Assembly: GCF_001735715.1 (NCBI RefSeq)
Contig: NZ_CP017259.1
Span: 248,001-312,000, forward strand
Direction of reading: 5' to 3'
DNA: 64,000 bases
Source of the DNA: Formosa sp. Hel3_A1_48
GTDB taxonomy: Bacteria > Bacteroidota > Bacteroidia > Flavobacteriales > Flavobacteriaceae
How positions within the stretch are numbered: position 1 is the stretch's first letter; every line of letters begins with the position of its first letter. Positions 8,786-20,032 of the stretch are shown piece by piece. The notes below the pieces were generated by a model. It saw only the letters and a program-made list of their open reading frames with translations, did not search any database and was not told the origin of the DNA. The translations under genes were made by a program, and so were the position numbers.

Positions 8786-10438
8786 CTAGCTCCAAAATGC
8801 AGCGTACAGCGCTGTCAAAATAAGCATCAATGCAAAAGACCCAATATTGAACAAAGGAGATGTTTTGAAAATATTTTCAGTTAAAATAATCCCTTTGCTA
8901 TCAAACTTATTTTTGTGTTCTAACTTACTGACGACAATAATAATTAGCATCGTAATTAATACCGTGTAACCCATTTGATCCATGAAAGGCACATCAACAA
9001 AAAGAGTACTATTTGACCATCCTTTTGGAGCCACTTTAAAATACATAGCCACCGGAATTGAAGCTAATGCACCTACAATAGCACCACGATTACTGGTTTG
9101 TTTCCAAAAAAGCCCTAATAAAAATACGGCTAATATTCCAGGACTCACCACACCGGTATACTCTTGAATAAACTGGAATGCTTGTCCAAGGTTTTGCAAA
9201 AGAGGAGCAATAAAAACTGCTATCAAAAGTGCAACTGCTGCGGAAATACGCCCCACAGATACAATGGTTTTATCAGAAGTGTCTCTGCCTAAATATTGTT
9301 TATAAATATCCATTGTGAAAATAGTTGATGTTGAATTTAGCATTGAGGCCAATGAAGAGACAATTGCTGCTGTAAGTGCCGCAAAAGCCAAGCCCTTAAG
9401 TCCAACTGGAAGTAATTGTAATAGCCATGGATATGCTTTGTCAGTGGCATCAGCAGATGGCGTATTTTGTAAAGCTAAGTCTCCCAAAGATGCCATAATG
9501 TTTGGATCATTTATAATGACATAGGCAGCAATCCCAGGAATAACTACAATGAGCGGAATAATTAATTTTAAAAAAGCGGCAAACAATATCCCTTTTTGAG
9601 CTTCTTTAAGAGATTTAGCTGCCAATGTTCGCTGAATGATGTATTGGTTGAAACCCCAATAATATAAATTTGCAACCCACATGCCGCCAACAAGCACACC
9701 AATTCCTGGCAGGTTAACATATTCTGGATTTTCTGGTTTTAGTATCATAGCAAAACGTTCAGGAACAGCATGATATACCGATTTCAATCCTGAAATAAAG
9801 CCTTCACCTCCTGAGACTGTATTTAAGGCAAGATAAGTGGTTATTGTTCCGCCTAAAATTAAAAAAACAACCTGAATCACGTCAGTCCATGCCACAGCAG
9901 AAAGCCCACCATACAAGGAATAAGCAGCAGCAAAAAGTGCAAGGCCAATTACCCCATAAATCAAGGGTATCCCTAAAATTGTCTCCAAAGCTAAAGCTCC
10001 TAGGTAAAGTACGGTAGTTAAATTAACAAAAACATAAAGTCCAATCCAAAATACAGCAAGTATAGTTTTAAGATTTGTCGAATAGCGTTTTTCTACAAAT
10101 TCGGGAATGGTATATATTCCTTTTTTAATAAAAATTGGAAGAAAATATTTTCCTACAATGATAAGAGTTAAAGCCGCCATCCATTCATAGGAAGCAATGG
10201 CTAATCCAGAGGCAAATCCTGATCCTGACATTCCAATAAATTGTTCCGCAGAAATATTAGCAGCTATGAGCGAAGCTCCAATTGCCCACCATGGAAGTGA
10301 TTTACTGGCAAGGAAATAATCTTCAGCAGTTTTTTGATGTCCTTTTTTGTCTCTGGACATCCAAAGTCCTACTCCTAAAATTAGTATGGCATAGCCCACA
10401 AATATGGCATAGTCTAAAAATTGAAAGTTACTGGTCAT
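8786..10438 (-). CDS. Sodium:solute symporter, SGLT-type (probable Na+/galactose transporter)
   Basis: A 550-residue integral membrane protein of the SSS family with about 14 hydrophobic segments. Signature stretches such as SLIAANISAEQFIGMSGSG, NLYYWGFNQYIIQRTLAAK and AAIVSSLASMLNS are, from memory, very close to Vibrio parahaemolyticus vSGLT, whose substrate is galactose. One difference stands out: SYEWMAA replaces SYEWMSA, so a serine I remember as lining the sugar site is alanine here. The gene lies 24 bases downstream of the beta-galactosidase on the same strand and is flanked by the Leloir genes. Import of galactose into the cytoplasm is therefore a strong inference. Confidence 0.88.
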   Translation of the reverse strand: MTSNFQFLDYAIFVGYAILILGVGLWMSRDKKGHQKTAEDYFLASKSLPWWAIGASLIAANISAEQFIGMSGSGFASGLAIASYEWMAALTLIIVGKYFLPIFIKKGIYTIPEFVEKRYSTNLKTILAVFWIGLYVFVNLTTVLYLGALALETILGIPLIYGVIGLALFAAAYSLYGGLSAVAWTDVIQVVFLILGGTITTYLALNTVSGGEGFISGLKSVYHAVPERFAMILKPENPEYVNLPGIGVLVGGMWVANLYYWGFNQYIIQRTLAAKSLKEAQKGILFAAFLKLIIPLIVVIPGIAAYVIINDPNIMASLGDLALQNTPSADATDKAYPWLLQLLPVGLKGLAFAALTAAIVSSLASMLNSTSTIFTMDIYKQYLGRDTSDKTIVSVGRISAAVALLIAVFIAPLLQNLGQAFQFIQEYTGVVSPGILAVFLLGLFWKQTSNRGAIVGALASIPVAMYFKVAPKGWSNSTLFVDVPFMDQMGYTVLITMLIIIVVSKLEHKNKFDSKGIILTENIFKTSPLFNIGSFALMLILTALYAAFWS

Positions 10439-10462
10439 AAAATGAGTTTTTAAATATGTTTA

Positions 10463-13660
<3,198 letters not shown>

Positions 13661-13665
13661 TTATT

Positions 13666-13673
13666 CAAATTTA
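13666..13673 (-). promoter_or_regulatory. Candidate -7 box (TAAATTTG) for the GH2-symporter operon
   Basis: The minus strand reads TAAATTTG, matching TAnnTTTG, 23 bases before the GH2 ATG. A second match, TAATTTTG, lies at 13690-13697. Neither has a -33 TTG at the ideal spacing. Confidence 0.35.
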
Positions 13674-13756
13674 ATTTAAAATGAAGTTCCAAAATTATCA
13701 AATTCTATCATTGTTGTTTCAAAAGTTAACCAAAATTTAGCCAATTAAAGTAATAG

Positions 13757-13790
13757 ATTACCACCCCAATTAATGGTAATTTTTGATTAA
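13757..13790 (+). promoter_or_regulatory. Inverted repeat and shared 17-base element upstream of the anhydrogalactose operon
   Basis: ATTACCA (13757-13763) and TGGTAAT (13774-13780) form an inverted repeat. The 17 bases TGGTAATTTTTGATTAA (13774-13790) recur exactly upstream of susC at 37426-37442, in the same orientation to the downstream gene. A likely binding site for a PUL regulator. Confidence 0.5.
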
Positions 13791-13831
13791 TTCATGCTAA
13801 GTGATAAAATCAACTTTTTGGATAAATTTGA

Positions 13832-13839
13832 TAGCTTTG
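13832..13839 (+). promoter_or_regulatory. Candidate -7 box (TAGCTTTG) of the anhydrogalactose operon
   Basis: TAGCTTTG matches TAnnTTTG, but it ends only 6 bases before the chosen ATG at 13846, so the message would be almost leaderless. No clear -33 element is seen. Confidence 0.3.
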
Positions 13840-13845
13840 TCTTAC

Positions 13846-14790
13846 ATGGAAAATGTAAAATTTATAAGTGTGGATTGGGGGACATCTAATTTTAGATTAA
13901 ACCTTGTAGACTACAATCTCAATGTAGTAAAAACAATCCAAACTAATAATGGTATAAAATCCATTGCTGAAAATTTAAATAAAATCAATGGAAACCATGT
14001 TGATATATTTTTAAACTACATTAAAAATCAACTCAAAAAAATTGAAATATTCAACAATAGCGTTCCTATAATCATTTCTGGAATGGCCTCATCTTCAATC
14101 GGAATAGAGGAACTTCCATATGTAAAAATTCCAATCTCCATTAATGCGAATAATCTTATAATTAAATATTTGCCAAATTCAATTTTGACACATCCTATTA
14201 TACTTGTTTCTGGAATAAAATCTCAAGATGATGTGATGCGTGGTGAAGAAATTCAACTCTTGGGGTTATACCATGATTTAAAAATAAAGGAGAAGTGTGT
14301 TTTCGTTTTCCCAGGGACCCATTGTAAGCACATATATTGTGAAAATGGTTTATTAACTAATTTTAAAACCCAGATGACAGGTGAGATGTTTGACATTATT
14401 TGCAACCATTCAATACTGTCGGGTTCCATTTCAACAGGTTTATTGAACGCTAGAGCCATTGATGCATTCAAGCATGGTGTTAATCTTGTAAACACCTCAA
14501 ACTCCATCCTCAATACGCTTTTTTCAATTCGAACGAATACCTTATTCGGTCATAAAGACAATAAAGAAAATTTTTATATCCTGAGTGGTCTTTTAATCGG
14601 TGAAGAGTTAAGCGCAATAAATACTAAAAACCAAATTGTTTTGTGTGCTGAAAATTCCCTTTATGATCTCTACAAACTTGCTATTTCACAACTTGGATTA
14701 TCTTCAAACACTATTTTTGTTGAGCAAGAAAAAGTTAAAAAATCGGTAATCATGGGGCATAATCAAGTGTTTAAAATATTGGAATTATGA
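13846..14790 (+). CDS. dgoK: 2-dehydro-3-deoxygalactonokinase (DgoK family)
   Basis: DgoK phosphorylates 2-keto-3-deoxy-D-galactonate at C6. The N-terminus has the family start FISVDWGTSNFRL, with later SGMASSSIG, GEEIQLLG and FPGTHCKHIY blocks, and the usual length of about 314 residues. I use the ATG at 13846 because the DWGTSN strand follows within 10 residues. A GTG at 13801 would add an unrelated leader. The stop overlaps the aldolase start as ATGA. With the downstream enolase-superfamily enzyme and aldehyde dehydrogenase it fits 3,6-anhydro-D-galactose catabolism, as in described carrageenan degraders. A DgoK-type rather than KDG-type kinase argues for the D rather than the L sugar. Confidence 0.85.
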   Translation: MENVKFISVDWGTSNFRLNLVDYNLNVVKTIQTNNGIKSIAENLNKINGNHVDIFLNYIKNQLKKIEIFNNSVPIIISGMASSSIGIEELPYVKIPISINANNLIIKYLPNSILTHPIILVSGIKSQDDVMRGEEIQLLGLYHDLKIKEKCVFVFPGTHCKHIYCENGLLTNFKTQMTGEMFDIICNHSILSGSISTGLLNARAIDAFKHGVNLVNTSNSILNTLFSIRTNTLFGHKDNKENFYILSGLLIGEELSAINTKNQIVLCAENSLYDLYKLAISQLGLSSNTIFVEQEKVKKSVIMGHNQVFKILEL

Positions 14791-15428
14791 AAAAAAACAC
14801 ATTTAACTTAAAATCCTTTAACTCCTTACCAATTATTGGAATTTTAAGGCATTTTAGTCTTGAAGAGATTAGACCTATCATTCCCATTTACCTCGCGGCG
14901 GGGTTTACGACAGTTGAGATCACTATGAATACAGAAAATGTTTTGAAAATAATTACTAGTTTAAAACAAGATTTTCCTAGTCTAAACGTAGGAGCTGGTA
15001 CTGTATGTTCCATATCTGATTTGGAAAAAGCACTTGAAGCTGGTGCTTCATTTATTGTCACTCCTATAACTTCTACAAATATCATAAATCATTGTGTAAA
15101 GGAACAGATCCCTATTTTTCCGGGGGCTTACTCTCCTACAGAAATTCACTTGGCTTACAGCCTTGGAGCCACAGCCGTAAAAGTTTTTCCAGCCACTCAA
15201 CTTGGGCCTACATACATCAAAGATATACTTGGGCCATTAAACAATATTAAATTATTACCGACGGGTGGCGTCACAAAAGAAAATCTAATATCTTTTTTGA
15301 ATGCTGGGGCTTTTGGCGTAGGAATGGGAAATTCACTTTTTGACAAAGCCTTAATCAAAACCAAAGACTATAATTACCTCGAAAATCATTTCAATCAAAT
15401 TGCAAGTATTGTAAAATCAAAAATATAA
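14787..15428 (+). CDS. dgoA: 2-dehydro-3-deoxy-6-phosphogalactonate aldolase (KDPG/KDPGal aldolase family)
   Basis: A class I aldolase that splits KDPGal into pyruvate and glyceraldehyde-3-phosphate. The Schiff-base Lys132 lies in GATAVKVFPA, Glu44 in TTVEITMNT, with conserved GAGTV and PTGGV segments; 213 residues is the family norm. Translation is coupled to the kinase (4-base overlap), and the sulfatase follows 6 bases later. Family members can be specific for KDPG or KDPGal. The neighbouring DgoK points to KDPGal. Confidence 0.88.
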   Translation: MKKNTFNLKSFNSLPIIGILRHFSLEEIRPIIPIYLAAGFTTVEITMNTENVLKIITSLKQDFPSLNVGAGTVCSISDLEKALEAGASFIVTPITSTNIINHCVKEQIPIFPGAYSPTEIHLAYSLGATAVKVFPATQLGPTYIKDILGPLNNIKLLPTGGVTKENLISFLNAGAFGVGMGNSLFDKALIKTKDYNYLENHFNQIASIVKSKI

Positions 15429-15434
15429 GTCCTT

Positions 15435-17081
15435 ATGAAATTTTATTTTATTTTGCTTTTAAGTGTAAGCTGTCTTTTAGGAGTTAGTTGTCAAAATCAA
15501 CACACAAAACCCAATATACTGTTGATTATGGTTGACGATTTAAACGACTATCAAGGTGTGTTTGGCGGTCATCCTCAAGCCAAAACTCCTAATATTGATA
15601 AACTTACAACAGCCGGAACACGATTTGTTAACGCACATACCAATGTTCCTGTTTGTTCGCCGTCAAGAAATAGTTTTTTTACGGGCGTTTACCCACATCG
15701 TTCGAGAGACTTTGGATGGACCCCTCATTTCAAACAACATGTTCTAAAAAACCATAAAACATTTATAGAACTCTTCAAAGAGAATGGGTATAAAACACTT
15801 GGTACTGGCAAATTGCTACACGTGAATGTAAAATCCTATTGGGACAAATGGGGGGTTCCAGAAAGATTCAATTACGGCCCTCATGCCTACAGTGGTATAG
15901 ATCAAAATGGAAAACGACTCATGGGACACTCTTCTGTACCAGAGCCTTTTAGAAGTATTAATATAATAGATGGATCTTTTGCACCATTGTCTGATACGCC
16001 TGTTGTGACAGATTCGTTGGGAAAACTCAAAACCACAGGCTGGACCTATGGAAAAAAAACCTATCGATATGTTAACGATAATGACCGCGACTTAATGCCT
16101 GACGAGCAACATGCACTGTGGATTTCAGAGCAATTAAAATCTTATCATTCATCTGAACCCTTTTTTATGGCTGTTGGTTTTGTAAATCCACATACTCCTT
16201 TGTACGCCCCGAAAAAATACTTTGACCTGTTCCCTTTAGAAGAAATTGTGCTTCCAAAAATTAAAGAAGGTGATATCAATGACACCAATTACAGAAATGT
16301 TTATCCAGATACTGAAATGGGAATAAGCTATTTTCAAAAATTGAAACAAGCCTACCCAAATGATAATGAAGGACTAAAACGCTTCTTACAAGCTTATCTA
16401 GCTTGTGTTAGCTTTATGGATGATCAGGTTGGAGTGGTATTAGAGGCCTTAGATAAAAGCAAGTTTAAAGACAATACAATTGTTGTTTTAGTTAGTGATC
16501 ATGGTTGGCAAATGGGGGAAAAAGATTATTTGTACAAGAACTCCCCCTGGGAAAGAAGTACGAGAATACCATTTATAATTAAGGACCCTAGAAACTCTGT
16601 TAAAAATACACCTGTATCTCATCCCGTTTCCTTAATTGATATATTTCCGACATTAGTAGATCTATGTCAACTTGAGGGAGATTTAACAAAAAATGAAAAG
16701 AAATTTGAATTGGATGGAAATAGTCTGAAACCATTTCTTAATAATCCAAACACAAACCGTTGGAGTGGTCAAAATGGGGTGCTAACCGTTTTGGGCGTTG
16801 GTGTCAATACCCCAATTGAGGGATTGGGGTACAACAAAAATAAAGCAGCTCCTTGGCACATCGAAATAGAAGGTGATTTGGATAAATCCTACATCTACAA
16901 ACAAAACTATTCATACAGAACTAAAGATTGGCGCTATATTCTATACCGCGATGGCTCAGAAGAACTTTATCACACAAGTGTCGATCCTAACGAATGGCAC
17001 AATCTTGCTAATGATAATAATTTTGATAAAGAAAAAATTAGTTTAAAGGCCCAACTCACCTCTATTATTAACAAAAATTAG
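15435..17081 (+). CDS. S1-family sulfatase, lipoprotein, cysteine type (iduronate-2-sulfatase-like)
   Basis: A 548-residue type I sulfatase starting with a lipoprotein signal (SCLLGVSC, lipid-anchor Cys19). The formylglycine site is Cys74 in VPVCSPSRNSF. Metal-ligand segments VDDLND and VSDHGWQMGEK are intact, as is the C-terminal EELYHTSVDPNEWHNLA. It resembles the two sulfatases at 23509 and 27115 more than the other three, and like them looks like the iduronate-2-sulfatase/S1_7 group. It sits inside the cytoplasmic AnG-pathway operon although it is exported, which suggests its product feeds that pathway. Substrate position is unknown. Confidence 0.9.
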   Translation: MKFYFILLLSVSCLLGVSCQNQHTKPNILLIMVDDLNDYQGVFGGHPQAKTPNIDKLTTAGTRFVNAHTNVPVCSPSRNSFFTGVYPHRSRDFGWTPHFKQHVLKNHKTFIELFKENGYKTLGTGKLLHVNVKSYWDKWGVPERFNYGPHAYSGIDQNGKRLMGHSSVPEPFRSINIIDGSFAPLSDTPVVTDSLGKLKTTGWTYGKKTYRYVNDNDRDLMPDEQHALWISEQLKSYHSSEPFFMAVGFVNPHTPLYAPKKYFDLFPLEEIVLPKIKEGDINDTNYRNVYPDTEMGISYFQKLKQAYPNDNEGLKRFLQAYLACVSFMDDQVGVVLEALDKSKFKDNTIVVLVSDHGWQMGEKDYLYKNSPWERSTRIPFIIKDPRNSVKNTPVSHPVSLIDIFPTLVDLCQLEGDLTKNEKKFELDGNSLKPFLNNPNTNRWSGQNGVLTVLGVGVNTPIEGLGYNKNKAAPWHIEIEGDLDKSYIYKQNYSYRTKDWRYILYRDGSEELYHTSVDPNEWHNLANDNNFDKEKISLKAQLTSIINKN

Positions 17082-17189
17082 AATAACTTTTAATATTGAT
17101 AATTTTTGACTAGTAATTGTTAAAAATTGAAATTTTCAACAATCCTTTATAGAATACATTGCAGTCATAATAAAAACTCTATTCAATTT

Positions 17190-17705
17190 ATGAAGATTGC
17201 AAATACATATCTATTCCTATTTTTTGTAACGATCTCTTTTGCTCAGGAAGAGGTTTACTATGAAGATTTTGAATCACAAGATATAGGCGCTAAACTTACT
17301 TCTTGGAAAGGCATGAAGTTTATGGGCTGGAACAAGTCCGTCTGGAAAGTGGTCGAAGAAAACGATAACAAATTTGGGCAAAGTAGTGACCAACAAAAAG
17401 TCTTTTTGGTCAAGACTTTCGATTTGGAAGCCGGTGCTACCTACCGCTGGTCTGTTGATACAAAAGTTGTCAATAACGGCCATGGTTGGAAACGCAGTCA
17501 CACTTTAACGGTCACTGCAAAGGGAGATAATGACAACCATAAATATGGATTTGTCAGTGTTGATGAACCCACTTCAAATAAATGGAATTCATCAACCATT
17601 GAATTTACTGTACTTGATGGAAAAACCAAAGTTTCCTTGCAAATATTCAGATTTGCAGAGGGCGCTATCATGGCAGTAGACAATTATAAATTAACTAAAC
17701 TCTAA
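17190..17705 (+). CDS. Small secreted carbohydrate-binding-like beta-sandwich protein
   Basis: I do not recognise a named family. The 171-residue product has a signal peptide (ANTYLFLFFVTISFAQ) and then a single domain starting YYEDFESQDIG and ending MAVDNYKLTKL, the opening and closing strands typical of CBM4/9-like jelly rolls in which DNF/DNY closes the sandwich. Many tryptophans could stack on sugars. I use the ATG at 17190 because the signal peptide starts there; an earlier TTG at 17127 adds a non-hydrophobic leader. It has no catalytic motif and no sorting tail. The next gene encodes a protein of similar design, so both may bind the algal polysaccharide or its oligomers. Confidence 0.6.
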   Translation: MKIANTYLFLFFVTISFAQEEVYYEDFESQDIGAKLTSWKGMKFMGWNKSVWKVVEENDNKFGQSSDQQKVFLVKTFDLEAGATYRWSVDTKVVNNGHGWKRSHTLTVTAKGDNDNHKYGFVSVDEPTSNKWNSSTIEFTVLDGKTKVSLQIFRFAEGAIMAVDNYKLTKL

Positions 17706-17729
17706 TATTAAACTTAAAAATTAAATACT

Positions 17730-18527
17730 ATGAAACAATTTTACATTTTTACATTTTTGCTATGTGTTGGGATTACACAAAGGGCTCACGCTCAACAAAC
17801 TATTTTTTCAGATGATTTTGAAAGCGGTTACACAAATGAAGCTGATTTAGCGGGTGTCAATGGTTGGCAAGTTTTCGCAAATGCTACTGCAATTGTCAAG
17901 TCAGTTAATAATAATGGTGCTGGTTTTAATGGTTCAGATTGGTATGCTGATATTAGAAATGATGGACATCAAGTAATTCAACAAGTCCTTGCGTTAATTG
18001 CAGGAGAAACTTACGAATTTAAAGCACAAGCCAAGAAAACTGGGGCTTGGGCATCGTTGAAAATTGGAGCTTATGATCTTAGTGGTACTAGTGGTACTAA
18101 TACAGTTTTGATAATCGAATCTGCTAGTTCAGTCGGTGTGGGATATGCTGAAAAAACAATATCATTTACGGCGGGTTATAGTGGAAATCATGCATTTCGA
18201 TTTACGAAAGGTGATGGTGCTACTGCTACTGCTCAAGTTCAAATTGATAATGTTGAAATTACATGCACCACGTGTACCCCTGCTTCTGTAGATGACTTCA
18301 ACAAATTAAAATTTACAATTTCTCCAAATCCAGCACAAGATATTGTAAGAGTGACATCCAATGACATTTTGGAAAAAATGGAACTATATTCTCTTACTGG
18401 TGCCAAAATACTTGAAGTCAAAGGGAATAATTATATTAATATGAATGGCATTAGCTCTGGTATTTATTTATTAAAAGTCCACTCTGATAATGGAAGTGTT
18501 GCTACAAAAAAATTGATTAAAAACTAA
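17730..18527 (+). CDS. Secreted carbohydrate-binding-like protein with T9SS sorting tail
   Basis: The 265-residue protein begins with a signal peptide (FTFLLCVGITQRAHAQ). A jelly-roll-like domain follows (IFSDDFESGY ... ALIAGETYEFKAQAKKTG ... VQIDNVEIT), then a short TCTTC linker and a C-terminal type IX secretion signal (FTISPNPAQDIVRVTSN ... SSGIYLLKV ... KKLIKN). It is therefore predicted to reach the cell surface. It lies 24 bases after the preceding binding-like protein and 5 bases before the Dabb gene. Sugar binding is inferred from fold and context only. Confidence 0.7.
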   Translation: MKQFYIFTFLLCVGITQRAHAQQTIFSDDFESGYTNEADLAGVNGWQVFANATAIVKSVNNNGAGFNGSDWYADIRNDGHQVIQQVLALIAGETYEFKAQAKKTGAWASLKIGAYDLSGTSGTNTVLIIESASSVGVGYAEKTISFTAGYSGNHAFRFTKGDGATATAQVQIDNVEITCTTCTPASVDDFNKLKFTISPNPAQDIVRVTSNDILEKMELYSLTGAKILEVKGNNYINMNGISSGIYLLKVHSDNGSVATKKLIKN

Positions 18528-18532
18528 AAGAA

Positions 18533-18838
18533 ATGTACAAACACATAGTCCTTTGGAAATTAAAAAAACAGCCAGAGGAAATGACACATGCAGAGCTTGC
18601 GCAAGAGGTCAAACGCCGCTTGGACGAATTACCAACTCATATTCCAGAAATTAAGCAGTATGAAACGGCGATAAATATTGGGGATTACAACGCTTGTTTT
18701 TATGATGTTAGTTTGATAAGTAGCTTTGATAACAAAGATGATTTTTGGGCCTACACAAAATATCCAATACACGACAAGGTTGTCCATTACATACAAAGTG
18801 TTACTGTAAGTGAGCAGATTGTTGACTATGAGTTGTAA
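18533..18838 (+). CDS. Dabb (stress-responsive A/B barrel) domain protein
   Basis: The 101-residue protein starts with the Dabb hallmark YKHIVLWKLKK and contains SSFDNKDDFWAYTKYPIHDKVVHYI, the conserved block ending near the C-terminus. Dabb proteins form dimeric ferredoxin-like barrels, and some are small enzymes. No signal peptide is present, so it is cytoplasmic. Its position directly before the enolase-superfamily enzyme and aldehyde dehydrogenase suggests a minor step in anhydrogalactose breakdown, such as mutarotation or lactone handling. That role is inference. Confidence 0.82.
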   Translation: MYKHIVLWKLKKQPEEMTHAELAQEVKRRLDELPTHIPEIKQYETAINIGDYNACFYDVSLISSFDNKDDFWAYTKYPIHDKVVHYIQSVTVSEQIVDYEL

Positions 18839-18858
18839 AGCTCGGCAAATAAAAATTT

Positions 18859-20019
18859 ATGAAAATTACAAATGTTGAAACCTTTATCCTAAAAGATAAG
18901 TTATCTAAAAGTTTTTTCTTTTCACAATGGGAATACTCTGAGCGTTGCGTCTGTTTAGTCAAAATAACGGCTTCTGATGGCACCATTGGCTGGGGTGAAG
19001 GATATGGTCCAGCCGCCGTTATCGAATCGGGAATTAACCTATTGCGTCCTATAATTATTAATCAAAATCCACTTGAGAATGAAGTTATATGGAATCAGAT
19101 GTACCGCAAAACATTGGATTATGCCCGAAAAGGCGTTTTAGTAGCTTCAATGAGTGCTATAGACATAGCCATTTGGGATTTAAAAGGTAAATTATTGGGG
19201 CTTCCCGTTTCGACACTTTTGGGTGGTGCACACAGAAAATCAATTAAGCCATATGCTACAGGACTTTATTTTACGGACAAAGAAAATCCCTCCAAAAATT
19301 TTGAAAAAGAGGTTAATGATTATCTCCAACGAGGGTTTAAGGCCATTAAAATGAAAGTTGGTCTCGGGGTAGAAACAGATGTCAAACATGTAAAAAAAAT
19401 GCGGCAACTTATTGGAGATGACATTCAATTGATGGTCGATTCAAATCACGCCTATACACTGAGTGAAGCGACAGTACTTGCAAAAAAAATTGAACCCTAT
19501 AATATTTCTTGGTTTGAAGAGCCCATTTCACCTGAGTTTTATGAACAGTACCATGAATTAAGATTAAAGACCTCTATCCCAATTGCTGGTGGTGAGTGTG
19601 AATATTTAAGATTTGGATTTCAACAACTGCTTAAACATAAATCTGTTGATATCATACAACCTGATATTTGTGCGACTGGAGGACTTACAGAGGCCAAAAG
19701 AATTGCCAGTCTTGCATCCACTTACGGCGTTGATATTGTACCCCATACTTGGGGAACATCCATAGGTATTCATGTAGCACTTCATTTTATTGCTAATCTT
19801 GAATCCATTCCAGGGCGTATGAACGATGCTGATTTTTTAATTGAATACGATCAAACTGAAAATTCGCTAAGAGAGGAACTCACAAGTCCACCAATTGAAA
19901 TGATTAATGGAATGATTAGTATTCCTACCGCACCTGGATTAGGAATTGAAGTTGATGAAAGTGCTTTATTAAAATATTGTATTTCTAAAGATTTAATTCC
20001 AAAATTTATTTTGGAGTGA
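18859..20019 (+). CDS. Enolase-superfamily sugar-acid enzyme, candidate 3,6-anhydro-D-galactonate cycloisomerase
   Basis: A mandelate racemase/muconate lactonizing enzyme relative of 386 residues. The catalytic layout is complete: Lys164-x-Lys166 (AIKMKVG), metal ligands Asp194 (VDSNHAY), Glu220 (WFEEP) and Glu246 (GGECE), then Asp269 and His296 (VPHTWGTS). Family members act on aldonates by abstracting the alpha proton. Between a DgoK/KDPGal-aldolase pair and an aldehyde dehydrogenase, the best fit is ring opening of 3,6-anhydro-D-galactonate to 2-keto-3-deoxy-D-galactonate, as known for carrageenan degraders. A plain galactonate dehydratase is the main alternative, but no galactose dehydrogenase or lactonase is nearby. 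Confidence 0.8.
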   Translation: MKITNVETFILKDKLSKSFFFSQWEYSERCVCLVKITASDGTIGWGEGYGPAAVIESGINLLRPIIINQNPLENEVIWNQMYRKTLDYARKGVLVASMSAIDIAIWDLKGKLLGLPVSTLLGGAHRKSIKPYATGLYFTDKENPSKNFEKEVNDYLQRGFKAIKMKVGLGVETDVKHVKKMRQLIGDDIQLMVDSNHAYTLSEATVLAKKIEPYNISWFEEPISPEFYEQYHELRLKTSIPIAGGECEYLRFGFQQLLKHKSVDIIQPDICATGGLTEAKRIASLASTYGVDIVPHTWGTSIGIHVALHFIANLESIPGRMNDADFLIEYDQTENSLREELTSPPIEMINGMISIPTAPGLGIEVDESALLKYCISKDLIPKFILE

Positions 20020-20032
20020 TTATATTTAAAAT

